Shown: piece by piece, positions 42,620-50,450 of the stretch
How the letters are laid out: each line of letters opens with the position of its first letter
Numbering within the stretch: the first letter of the stretch is position 1
NCBI RefSeq assembly: GCF_010548275.1
Contig: NZ_JAAGLT010000013.1
Coordinates: forward strand, 153,141-217,140
Direction: 5' to 3'
DNA: 64,000 bases
Source of the DNA: Streptomyces sp. SID12488
GTDB taxonomy: Bacteria > Actinomycetota > Actinomycetes > Streptomycetales > Streptomycetaceae
Translations under genes and position numbers: made by a program
The notes under the pieces: generated by a model
Database searches by the model: none
Told to the model about the DNA's origin: nothing
What the model saw: the letters and a program-made list of their open reading frames with translations, nothing else

Positions 42620-43888
42620 ATGACCGCACTGTCGCCGCACCTTCGCCAGGCCACGCCCGTGGTGGCAGCCCGGGGCGAGGGCGTCCACCTCTACGGCGAG
42701 GACGGCCGCCGCTACCTCGACTTCACCGCCGGTATCGGCGTCACCAGCACCGGGCACTGCCACCCGAAGGTCGTGGCGGCGGCGCGGGAGCAGGTGGGCA
42801 CGCTCGTGCACGGCCAGTACACGACCGTCATGCACCAGCCGCTGCGGCAGCTCGTCGAGAAGCTGGGTGAGGTACTGCCGGCCGGTCTGGACAGCCTGTT
42901 CTTCTCCAACTCCGGCAGCGAGGCGGTCGAGTCCGCGCTGCGGCTGGCCCGCCAGGCCACCGGCCGCCCCAACGTCATCGTCTGCCACGGCGGCTTCCAC
43001 GGCCGTACGGTGGCAGCCGCCTCCATGACGACGTCCGGCACCCGCTTCCGGTCCGGCTTCTCCCCGCTGATGAGCGGCGTCGTCGTCACCCCCTTTCCGT
43101 CGGCCTACCGCTACGGCTGGGACGAGGAGACCGCCACCCGCTTCGCCCTGAAGGAACTCGACTACATCCTTCAGACGATCTCCTCGCCCGCCGACACGGC
43201 TGCGATCATCGTCGAGCCGGTACTCGGCGAGGGCGGCTACGTGCCTGCCACCCGCGCGTTCATGGAAGGCCTGCGGGAGCGTGCGGACCGCCATGGCTTC
43301 CTCCTCATCCTCGACGAGGTGCAGACCGGCGTGGGCCGCACCGGCCGCTTCTGGGGACACGACCACTTCGGCGTCACCCCGGACATCCTCGTCACCGCCA
43401 AGGGCCTGGCCAGCGGCTTCCCGCTGTCCGGCATCGCCGCCGCCGAGGAACTGATGGCCAAGGCATGGCCGGGCTCGCAGGGCGGCACGTACGGTGCCAA
43501 CGCGGTGGCCTGCGCGGCGGCCGTCGCCACCCTCGACGTCGTACGCGACGAGAATCTCGTCGAGAACGCCGACGCGATGGGCAAGCGACTGCGGCACGGC
43601 CTGGAGGCTGTGGCCGACCGCACGCCGGGCATCGGCGACGTACGCGGCCTGGGTCTGATGCTGGCCACCGAGTTCGTCACCGAGGACGGTGGCCCCGACT
43701 CCGAGACCGCCGCCCGTGTGCAGCGCGCCGCCATCGACGAGGGCCTGCTCCTGCTGCTGTGCGGCGCCTGGAACCAGGTCGTGCGGATGATCCCGGCGCT
43801 CGTCATCGACGAGACCGCGGTCGACGAGGGCCTCCAGGCGTGGGCGACCGCGGTCGAGGTCGGCACATCGGGGGCGGCACGGCGATGA
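42620..43888 (+). CDS. gabT: class III aminotransferase, GABA aminotransferase type
   Basis: 422 residues from the ATG at 42620, with GGGAG six nt upstream. PLP class III fold: FFSNSGSEAVESALRLARQATGR, HGGFHGRTVAAASMT, ILDEVQTGVGRTGRFWG and the Schiff-base lysine in VTAKGLASGFPLSG (near 260). It would transfer the amino group of GABA or a related omega-amino acid to 2-oxoglutarate, giving a semialdehyde. The stop overlaps the next start, and a semialdehyde dehydrogenase closes the operon. PucR control is likely. Confidence 0.88.
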   Translation: MTALSPHLRQATPVVAARGEGVHLYGEDGRRYLDFTAGIGVTSTGHCHPKVVAAAREQVGTLVHGQYTTVMHQPLRQLVEKLGEVLPAGLDSLFFSNSGSEAVESALRLARQATGRPNVIVCHGGFHGRTVAAASMTTSGTRFRSGFSPLMSGVVVTPFPSAYRYGWDEETATRFALKELDYILQTISSPADTAAIIVEPVLGEGGYVPATRAFMEGLRERADRHGFLLILDEVQTGVGRTGRFWGHDHFGVTPDILVTAKGLASGFPLSGIAAAEELMAKAWPGSQGGTYGANAVACAAAVATLDVVRDENLVENADAMGKRLRHGLEAVADRTPGIGDVRGLGLMLATEFVTEDGGPDSETAARVQRAAIDEGLLLLLCGAWNQVVRMIPALVIDETAVDEGLQAWATAVEVGTSGAARR

Positions 43889-46770
43889 CGGACACCACCA
43901 CGGCCCTGGAGCCGCTGGTCGCGCGGCTCGCCGAGACCGCTCCCGGCCTGCGGGTGGAGACCGGCCCGGGCTCCACCGGTCCGTACGCCTACGACGCCTC
44001 CAACTACCGGGTCCCGCCGAGGGCCGTGGTGTTCCCCCGCAGCGCCGACGACGTGGTCGCGGTGGTGCGGGCCTGCCGGGAGGCAGGCGTCCCCGTCACC
44101 GCGCGCGGCGGCGGTACCAGCATGGCCGGCAACGCGGTCGGACCGGGAGTGGTCCTGGACTTCTCCCGGTACATGAACCGGATCCTGGACATCGACCCGG
44201 TGGCGGGCACCGCGCGGGTCGAAGCCGGGGTGATCCTCGACGCGCTGCGCGGCGCGACCGCCCCGCACGGGCTCACCTTCGGCCCCGACCCCTCCTCGCA
44301 CAGCCGCTGCACCCTCGGCGGGATGGTCGGCAACGACGCCTGCGGCAACCGGTCGGTGCGGCACGGAAGGACCAGCAGCCACATCGAGGCGCTGGAGATC
44401 GTGACGGCCGACGGACTACGGGCCGTCGCCGACCGCACGGGGCTGCACCCGGTGGACCCCGCCGACGCGGAAAGCGTCGCCGGCCTCGAAACGGACGTAC
44501 GCCGCCTGATCGGTGACAACCTGGCGCCGATCCGCACCGAGCTGGGCCGCGTCCCCCGCCAGGTCTCCGGCTACCAGCTGCAGCATCTGTTGCCCGAAAA
44601 CGGCTTCGACATGGCCCGCGCTCTGGTGGGCACGGAAGGCTCCTGTGCGGTCGTCACCGCTGCGACGGTCCGCCTGGTGGCGATCGCACAGGCTTCCACG
44701 CTGCTGACGCTCGGCTACGACGACGTCGTGGACGCCGCCGAGGACGTACCGGAGATCCTGCGCTGGAACCCCACCGCCGTGGAGGGCATGGACGAGGCGA
44801 TCGTCGCCACCATGCGCGCCCGCCGCGGCCCGGACTCCGTGACCGGACTGCCAAAGGGGCGGGCCTGGCTGTACGTCGAACTCGACGGTGACGACCAGGC
44901 GGCGGTCGACGCCCGTGCCGCCGAACTGCTCGGCGTGCTCAAGACCCAGGGCCGGATGACCGGCGGCCGGGTCGTCGAGAGCCCTGCCGAACGTCGTTCG
45001 CTGTGGCGGGTCCGCGAGGACGGCGCCGGGCTCGCCGCCCGCCTGGTGGACGGCGGGGAGTCGTGGCCGGGCTGGGAGGACGCGGCCGTCGCGCCCGAGG
45101 ATCTGGCCGCCTACCTGCGGGACTTCCGCAAGCTGCTGGCCTCCCACGGCCTGACCGGGGTGCTGTACGGCCACTTCGGCGCGGGCTGCGTCCATGTGCG
45201 CATCGACTTCGACCTCGTCACGGACGTCGGCCGGGCCGCGACCCGCCGTTTCCTCGGCGAGGCGGCCGCGCTCGTGGTCTCACACGGCGGCTCGCTGTCG
45301 GGCGAACACGGGGACGGGCGGGCGCGCGGTGAGCTGCTGGAGGTCATGTACAGCCACCGGATGATTCAGGCGTTCGCCGCCTTCAAGGAGATCTTCGACC
45401 CCGAGGGGCTGCTCAACCCCGGTGTCATCGTGGCCCCGGCCAGGCTGGACGCCGACCTCGCGCTGCACACGCCCTCCGATGTGCTGCCCGTCGAGAGCCT
45501 CTTCTCCTTCCCGCACGACGAGGACGGCTTCGCGGGCGCGGTGGGCCGCTGTGTCGGCGTAGGCCGCTGCCGCAGCGACGCGGGCGGCGTGATGTGCCCC
45601 AGCTACCGCGCCACCGGGGAGGAGACCGACTCCACCCGGGGCCGGGCCCGGCTGCTCCAGGAGATGGTGCGGGGCGACCTCGTCCAGTACGGCTGGCGCT
45701 CGACGGAGGTGCGCGACGCCCTCGACCTGTGCCTCTCCTGCAAGGCGTGCTCCTCCGACTGCCCGGTCGGCGTCGATATGGCCACGTACAAGGCGGAGTT
45801 CCTGCACCAGCACTACAAGGGCAGGATCCGGCCCCGCTCCCACTACTCGCTGGGCTGGCTGCCGCTGACCTCGGCGCTGGCCGGATGGGCCGCCCGCCCG
45901 GTCAACGCGCTGCTGCGCGGACCGGTAGGCGAACTGCTCGCCCGGCTCGGCGGCGTGACCACGAAGCGTCGGATCCCGGCCTTCGCCTCCCGGCGCGCCC
46001 TGCGCAATGTGCTGCGGGCGGCGAAGACGCGCGAACCGGCGAAGGCCCTGCTCTTCGTCGACAGCTTCACCCGCGCCTTCCGCCCCGAGGTGGCGGGCGC
46101 CGCGAGCCGCGTGCTCGCCGACGCCGGCATCCCCTGCACTGCCGAGGACGGCCTGTGCTGCGGCCTGACCTGGGTCAGCACCGGGCAACTGTCCACCGCC
46201 CGCCGCATCATGGCCCGTACGGTCGCCCGCCTCGACAACGGCGACGACCGGCCCATCATCGTGGCGGAACCCAGTTGCGCCGCCGCCCTCAAGCGTGACG
46301 TGCCCGAACTGATCGGCACCGACGCCGCCCGGCGCGTCGCGGCCCGCGTCCACACCTTCACCGGCGCCCTGACCGACCTGGCCGCGCCGGACTGGACCCC
46401 GCTGGAGCTGCCGGACCAGGTCGTCCTGCAGACCCACTGCCACGAGTACGCCACCTTCAAGGGCAGCCAACCCCGCGACCTGCTCGGCCGCCTCGGCGTA
46501 CGGAAGGTCGACGAGGCCGAGGGCTGCTGCGGACTCGCCGGGAACTTCGGCTTCGAGGCACAGCACTACGACACCTCGATGGCCGTCGCCGACCTGGCTC
46601 TGAAACCACGCCTCGACGACATCGACCAGGACACGCCGACGGTCGTCGTGGCCGACGGTTTCAGCTGTGCCACCCAGATCGACCACCTCGCCGGTGACCG
46701 GGGCATCCGCGCCCTGCACCTCGCGGAACTGCTCGACCCCACCGCCGATCAACCAGGAGGAACCCCATGA
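43885..46770 (+). CDS. FAD/[Fe-S] dehydrogenase, GlcD-GlcF fusion (YdiJ-like)
   Basis: 961 residues, ATGA overlap with gabT. An N-terminal PCMH-type FAD domain (PVTARGGGTSMAGNAVGPGVVLDFSRYMNRIL, then PDPSSHSRCTLGGMVGNDACG) and FAD-oxidase C-domain run to about 540. Two [4Fe-4S] motifs follow: CVGVGRCRSDAGGVMCPS (555) and CLSCKACSSDCP (615). Two CCG domains end it (CCGLTW 758, CCGLAG 880). Such fusions oxidise D-2-hydroxy acids (lactate, glycolate, 2-hydroxyglutarate) and feed the respiratory chain. Its place between gabT and gabD is unusual; a hydroxy acid from the pathway, perhaps 2-hydroxyglutarate, could be its substrate. Confidence 0.88.
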   Translation: MTDTTTALEPLVARLAETAPGLRVETGPGSTGPYAYDASNYRVPPRAVVFPRSADDVVAVVRACREAGVPVTARGGGTSMAGNAVGPGVVLDFSRYMNRILDIDPVAGTARVEAGVILDALRGATAPHGLTFGPDPSSHSRCTLGGMVGNDACGNRSVRHGRTSSHIEALEIVTADGLRAVADRTGLHPVDPADAESVAGLETDVRRLIGDNLAPIRTELGRVPRQVSGYQLQHLLPENGFDMARALVGTEGSCAVVTAATVRLVAIAQASTLLTLGYDDVVDAAEDVPEILRWNPTAVEGMDEAIVATMRARRGPDSVTGLPKGRAWLYVELDGDDQAAVDARAAELLGVLKTQGRMTGGRVVESPAERRSLWRVREDGAGLAARLVDGGESWPGWEDAAVAPEDLAAYLRDFRKLLASHGLTGVLYGHFGAGCVHVRIDFDLVTDVGRAATRRFLGEAAALVVSHGGSLSGEHGDGRARGELLEVMYSHRMIQAFAAFKEIFDPEGLLNPGVIVAPARLDADLALHTPSDVLPVESLFSFPHDEDGFAGAVGRCVGVGRCRSDAGGVMCPSYRATGEETDSTRGRARLLQEMVRGDLVQYGWRSTEVRDALDLCLSCKACSSDCPVGVDMATYKAEFLHQHYKGRIRPRSHYSLGWLPLTSALAGWAARPVNALLRGPVGELLARLGGVTTKRRIPAFASRRALRNVLRAAKTREPAKALLFVDSFTRAFRPEVAGAASRVLADAGIPCTAEDGLCCGLTWVSTGQLSTARRIMARTVARLDNGDDRPIIVAEPSCAAALKRDVPELIGTDAARRVAARVHTFTGALTDLAAPDWTPLELPDQVVLQTHCHEYATFKGSQPRDLLGRLGVRKVDEAEGCCGLAGNFGFEAQHYDTSMAVADLALKPRLDDIDQDTPTVVVADGFSCATQIDHLAGDRGIRALHLAELLDPTADQPGGTP

Positions 46771-48206
46771 CCGACACACCCACGCAGTTGTTCATCGGCG
46801 GGGCCTGGGCGGACGCCGCGGACGGCGCCACCATGCCCGTCGACGACCCCGCGACCGGTGAGATCCTCGCCCACGTCGCCGACGCCGGCGCCAAGGACGC
46901 CCAGCGCGCAGAGGAGGCGGCCGTCCAGGCACAGGAGCAGTGGGCCCGTACGGCCCCCCGGGTCCGCAGCGAGATCCTGCGCCGGGCGTACGAGATCGTC
47001 GTCGAGCGCACCGACGAGCTGGCCCACCTGATGACGGCCGAGATGGGCAAGCCCCTGGCCGAGGCCAGGGGAGAGGCGGCGTACGCAGCCGAGTTCTTCC
47101 GCTGGTTCTCCGAGGAGGCCGTGCGTATCGACGGCGGCCACGGCGTCCTGCCCGACGGCCGCAACCGCATGCTGCTCTCCCGCCGCCCGGTCGGCCCCTG
47201 TCTGCTGATCACTCCGTGGAACTTCCCTCTCGCCATGGGCACCCGCAAGATCGGCCCGGCCATCGCCGCCGGCTGCACGATGATCCTCAAGCCGGCCCCG
47301 CAGACCCCTCTCTCCAGCCTGGCTCTCGCCGCGATCCTCAAGGAGGCCGGGCTGCCGGACGGCGTGCTCAACGTCGTCACCACCTCCCGTGCGGGGGAGG
47401 TGTGCGAACCGCTCCTGCGCGGCGGGCGGATTCGCAAGGTCTCCTTCACCGGTTCCACCAACGTCGGACGGCTGCTTCTCGCCCAGAGCGCGGACGCGGT
47501 CGTACGGACCTCGATGGAGCTGGGCGGGAACGCGCCGTTCATCGTGTTCGAGGACGCCGACCTGGACAAGGCGGTCGACGGCGCGATGGTCGCCAAGATG
47601 CGCAACATGGGCGAGGCCTGCACCGCCGCCAACCGCTTCTTCGTCCACAGCTCTGTGGCGGAGGAGTTCGGGCGGCGCCTGGCCGAGCGCATGGGCGCGC
47701 TGGTCGTGGGCCCCGGCACCCGGGACGGCGTCGACGTCGGCCCGCTGATCGACAGGGTCGGACGGGCCAAGGTCGAGGAACTGGTGGCCGACGCCGTGGA
47801 GCGCGGCGCCCGGGTGCTCGTCGGCGGCCGTACGCCCGAAGGCCCGGGCTGCTTCTACCCGCCGACCGTGCTCGTGGACGTCGCCTCCGACAGCCGGCTG
47901 ATGGACACGGAGATCTTCGGCCCGGTCGCGGCGATCCTCACCTTCGACGACGAGGACGAGGTGATCCGCCGGGCCAACGACACCCCCTGGGGCCTCGTCG
48001 GCTACGTCTTCACCGAGGGCCTGGACCGCGCCCTGCGGGTCAGCGAACGCCTGGAGGTCGGCATGGTGGGCCTCAACACCGGCCTCGTCTCCAACCCGGC
48101 CGCCCCCTTCGGCGGCGTCAAGCAGTCCGGGCTGGGTCGCGAGGGCGGCCGGGTCGGGATCGACGAGTTCCTGGAGTACCAGTACGTCGCGGTGCCCGTG
48201 CGATGA
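46767..48206 (+). CDS. gabD: NAD(P)-dependent succinate-semialdehyde dehydrogenase type ALDH
   Basis: 479 residues, ATGA overlap; GGAGG upstream lies within the end of the previous gene. Aldehyde dehydrogenase family: TPWNFPLAMGTRKIGPAIAAGC, catalytic Glu in SMELGGNAP (near 249) and Cys in GEACTAANRF (near 283), closing PFGGVKQSGLGREGG. The start (LFIGGAWADAADGATMPVDDPATGEILAHVADA) and the KQSGLGREGG end fit the GabD group. It would oxidise succinate semialdehyde from the first gene to succinate. A strong hairpin follows at 48257. Confidence 0.92.
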   Translation: MTDTPTQLFIGGAWADAADGATMPVDDPATGEILAHVADAGAKDAQRAEEAAVQAQEQWARTAPRVRSEILRRAYEIVVERTDELAHLMTAEMGKPLAEARGEAAYAAEFFRWFSEEAVRIDGGHGVLPDGRNRMLLSRRPVGPCLLITPWNFPLAMGTRKIGPAIAAGCTMILKPAPQTPLSSLALAAILKEAGLPDGVLNVVTTSRAGEVCEPLLRGGRIRKVSFTGSTNVGRLLLAQSADAVVRTSMELGGNAPFIVFEDADLDKAVDGAMVAKMRNMGEACTAANRFFVHSSVAEEFGRRLAERMGALVVGPGTRDGVDVGPLIDRVGRAKVEELVADAVERGARVLVGGRTPEGPGCFYPPTVLVDVASDSRLMDTEIFGPVAAILTFDDEDEVIRRANDTPWGLVGYVFTEGLDRALRVSERLEVGMVGLNTGLVSNPAAPFGGVKQSGLGREGGRVGIDEFLEYQYVAVPVR

Positions 48207-48256
48207 CGGCGGCGGTCCTGCCCCGACTCCTCCGGATCACGCACCGTGATGGGGCC

Positions 48257-48296
48257 GCCCCCGGGCCCGGTTCTCCACGCCACCGGGCCCGGGGGC
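48257..48296 (+). terminator. strong hairpin after gabD
   Basis: Perfect 14-bp stem GCCCCCGGGCCCGG (48257-48270) / CCGGGCCCGGGGGC (48283-48296) with a 12-nt loop, 50 nt past the gabD stop. Probable terminator of the GABA-type operon. Confidence 0.75.
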
Positions 48297-48310
48297 CCAG
48301 GGCTCTCATA

Positions 48311-48370
48311 GGCAACACCCATGCTCCGGGGCGGTATTCACTCACGGCGTCCCGGAGCACGGGCGTTGCC
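48311..48370 (-). terminator. 20-bp stem hairpin, fully paired only on the minus-strand RNA
   Basis: Arms 48311-48330 and 48351-48370. On the plus strand two A-C mismatches occur. On the minus strand they become G-U pairs, so the stem is complete there. It lies beyond the stop of the first IclR gene (minus), so it most likely acts on that transcript. Confidence 0.65.
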
Positions 48371-48379
48371 GTCGCACGT

Positions 48380-48431
48380 GCAGGACGGACGCCTCGTCCG
48401 GCGCCGAGCGGCCCCGGGCGAGGCGTCCTGC
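48380..48431 (-). terminator. hairpin just after the first IclR gene
   Basis: Outer stem GCAGGA / TCCTGC and inner stem CGCCTCG / CGAGGCG, with a 4-nt bulge. Lies 18 nt past the IclR stop. Confidence 0.5.
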
Positions 48432-48448
48432 AGGTCTGGGCCTCGCCG

Positions 48449-49198
48449 TCAGCCCAGCCGCCGGGCGGTGATCTCCGCCGCGGTGTCGGCGACCAGCCGG
48501 CCCAGCTCGGGCAGCCGGTCAGGAGAGAAGCGGGAGTCGGGGAGGGAGACGGCCAAGGCGGCCAGCGGGTTCCCGTCGTGGTCCAGGACGGGCGCGGCGA
48601 TGGCGCAGACGCCTGGCAGGTACTGGTTGCGGTTGACGGCGTAGCCGTGCGTGCGGACTCGCCGAAGTTCGGCACGTAGTTCGGCGGGCTCCGTGGGCGT
48701 GGAGTCGCTGTAGCGCTCCAGCCCGCGGGTGACGATCTCGTCGATGTCGGCCTTCGGCAGATGCGCGAGAACGGCGTGCCCGGTGGCGGTGGCGTGCAGG
48801 GGTGAGGTGTCGCCGATGGTGTGGAAGGTCCGCACGGCGTGGTCGGAGTCCACGCGGTCGACGACCACCATGCACTCGGTCGCGTCCGGTACCGACAGGT
48901 GGATGGTTTCGTTGACGGTGTCGCGGAGGCGGATCATGGGTTCGCGGGCGGCGGCGAAGAGGCTGGAGCCCTGGAGGGCGGCGGGTCGTACGGCGAGGAC
49001 GCGGGCGCCGATCTCCCAGCGGGTGGTGTCCTTGCGGTTGGCGCGTAGCCAGCCGGCCTCGGCCAGGGTGACCAGGGTGCGCTGCACCGTCGACTTCGGC
49101 AGGCCGAAGAGTTTCGTCAGTTCCCCCAGGGTCACGGGCTGATGCTGGGCGACCGCTTCGAGGATGCGCAGCGACCTGATGACGCTCTTCATTTCCAT
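48449..49198 (-). CDS. IclR-family transcriptional regulator (copy 1)
   Basis: 249 residues from the ATG at 49198. It has an N-terminal winged helix (LRILEAVAQHQPVTLGELTKLFGLPKSTVQRTLVTLAEAGWLRAN) and an IclR effector domain (FHTIGDTSPLHATATGHAVLAHL, YAVNRNQYLPGVCAIAAPVLDHDG). It is about 83% identical, by eye, to the next gene downstream of it on the map (49422-50174), with divergence mostly in the ligand domain. It probably arose by tandem duplication. No operon adjoins it divergently, so it may regulate its paralogue's targets or a distant gene. Confidence 0.92.
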   Translation of the reverse strand: MEMKSVIRSLRILEAVAQHQPVTLGELTKLFGLPKSTVQRTLVTLAEAGWLRANRKDTTRWEIGARVLAVRPAALQGSSLFAAAREPMIRLRDTVNETIHLSVPDATECMVVVDRVDSDHAVRTFHTIGDTSPLHATATGHAVLAHLPKADIDEIVTRGLERYSDSTPTEPAELRAELRRVRTHGYAVNRNQYLPGVCAIAAPVLDHDGNPLAALAVSLPDSRFSPDRLPELGRLVADTAAEITARRLG

Positions 49199-49239
49199 CC
49201 CGGCCCCCGTCGGTCGCGTGGCTTCGTCGTGCTCACCTC

Positions 49240-49306
49240 TTGACTCCCTTTTCAGAGCCGTGGACTCCATGCCGTTTTGTAGCACGGCGTTCCACAATAC
49301 GGCATG
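49240..49306. promoter_or_regulatory. operator and relic promoter at IclR copy 1
   Basis: Arms CATGCCG (49268-49274) and CGGCATG (49300-49306) are 25 nt apart and enclose the shared AGCACGGCGTTCCACAATA core. A TTGACT (49240-49245) stands where the second copy has a working -35, but the -10 is poor here (GACTCC) and no plus-strand gene follows. Likely an auto-regulatory operator. Confidence 0.55.
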
Positions 49307-49348
49307 ACGGTGGGCGCGGGGCGGCCGGTGCCCTGGTGAACAGCGAGA

Positions 49349-49382
49349 GCCGGCCCGCACGCGTCGGAGCGTGCGAGCCGGC
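49349..49382 (-). terminator. hairpin after IclR copy 2
   Basis: Stem GCCGGC-cc-GCACGC / GCGTGC-ga-GCCGGC with a 6-nt loop and one internal 2x2 mismatch, about 40 nt past the stop of the second IclR gene (49422). Confidence 0.55.
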
Positions 49383-49421
49383 CCTCGCCGGTCCGTGGCC
49401 CTCCAGGATCACCGACTTCCG

Positions 49422-50174
49422 TCAGGAACCCAGCAGGCGCCCACTGATCTCCGCTGCCGTGTCGGTGACGAAGCCGCCCCACTCGGGCACCCGGTCCGTG
49501 TCGTACCGGGAATCGGGCATGGAGATGGCCACGGCGGCCAGCGGTGTCCCGTTCTCGTCGAGCACGGGTGCGGCGAGGGCGCAGACGCCCGGCCGGTACT
49601 GGTTCCGGTTGACCGCGTAGCCGTCGGTGCGGATCCGGTCCAGTTCGGCGCGCAGTTCGTCGGGGTCGGCCGGGGTCGTGTCGCTGAAGCGCTCCAGGCC
49701 ATGGGCGATGAGTTCCTCCACGTCCCGCTTCGGAAGCCGGGCGAGGATTGCATGCCCTACGGCGGTGGCGTGCAGTGGGGAGGTGTCGCCGATGGCATGA
49801 AAGGTCCGCACGGGGTGATCGCAGTCGACGCGGTCGACGACGACCACGCACTGCAGCGCGTCGGGCACCGACAGGTGGATGGTCTCGTTCATCGTGTCGC
49901 GGAGGCGGATCATGGGCTCACGGGCGGCGGCGAACAGGCTGGAGCCCTGCAGGGCGGCGGGTCGCACGGCCAGCACCCGGGCGCCGATCTCCCAGCGGGT
50001 GGTGTCCTTGCGGTTCGCGCGCAGCCAGCCCGCCTCGGCCAGGGTGACCAGAGTGCGCTGCACCGTCGACTTCGGCAGGCCGAAGAGCTTCGTCAACTCC
50101 CCCACGGTGACGGGCTGATGCTGGGCGACCGCTTCCAGGATGCGCAAGGACCTGGTCACGCTCTTCATTTCCAT
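49422..50174 (-). CDS. IclR-family transcriptional regulator (copy 2)
   Basis: 250 residues from the ATG at 50174 (purine-rich GGGGGAAA upstream). The same domains as copy 1, with an almost identical DNA-binding half and differences gathered in the effector domain (for instance LQCVVVVDRVDCDHPVRTFHAIGD). It is divergent from the operon starting at 50451; the shared gap holds a promoter and a spaced inverted repeat. It is the likely regulator of that operon, with a pathway compound as effector. Confidence 0.93.
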   Translation of the reverse strand: MEMKSVTRSLRILEAVAQHQPVTVGELTKLFGLPKSTVQRTLVTLAEAGWLRANRKDTTRWEIGARVLAVRPAALQGSSLFAAAREPMIRLRDTMNETIHLSVPDALQCVVVVDRVDCDHPVRTFHAIGDTSPLHATAVGHAILARLPKRDVEELIAHGLERFSDTTPADPDELRAELDRIRTDGYAVNRNQYRPGVCALAAPVLDENGTPLAAVAISMPDSRYDTDRVPEWGGFVTDTAAEISGRLLGS

Positions 50175-50219
50175 CCGGTTTCCCCCTGTTAATCCTCGGA
50201 ATTTCTGCTGGACACCCTC

Positions 50220-50287
50220 TTGACTCCCCATCGAGCCGCTGTCATTCTCGTGCCAGATTCTAGCACAGCGTTCCACAATGTGGCACG
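50220..50287 (+). promoter_or_regulatory. promoter and IclR-type operator of the catabolic operon
   Basis: TTGACT (50220-50225), 17 nt, CATTCT (50243-50248) form a good plus-strand promoter. Just past it lie arms CGTGCCA (50249-50255) and TGGCACG (50281-50287), 25 nt apart, enclosing AGCACAGCGTTCCACAATG. The same layout and spacing occur at IclR copy 1. Confidence 0.65.
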
Positions 50288-50450
50288 GATCAACGAAAAG
50301 ATCCACCAGGAGCAGACCGGTACCGCGAGACACGGCGGCTGCGAGCCGAGAGCCCGAAGAGCGGGCCGGCCCCCGTCCAAACCGCCTCGAATCGGCCGGC
50401 CTCGCGTCGGGCGCCAAGCATGCGCCCCGGCGATACGAAAGGAAAGTCCA

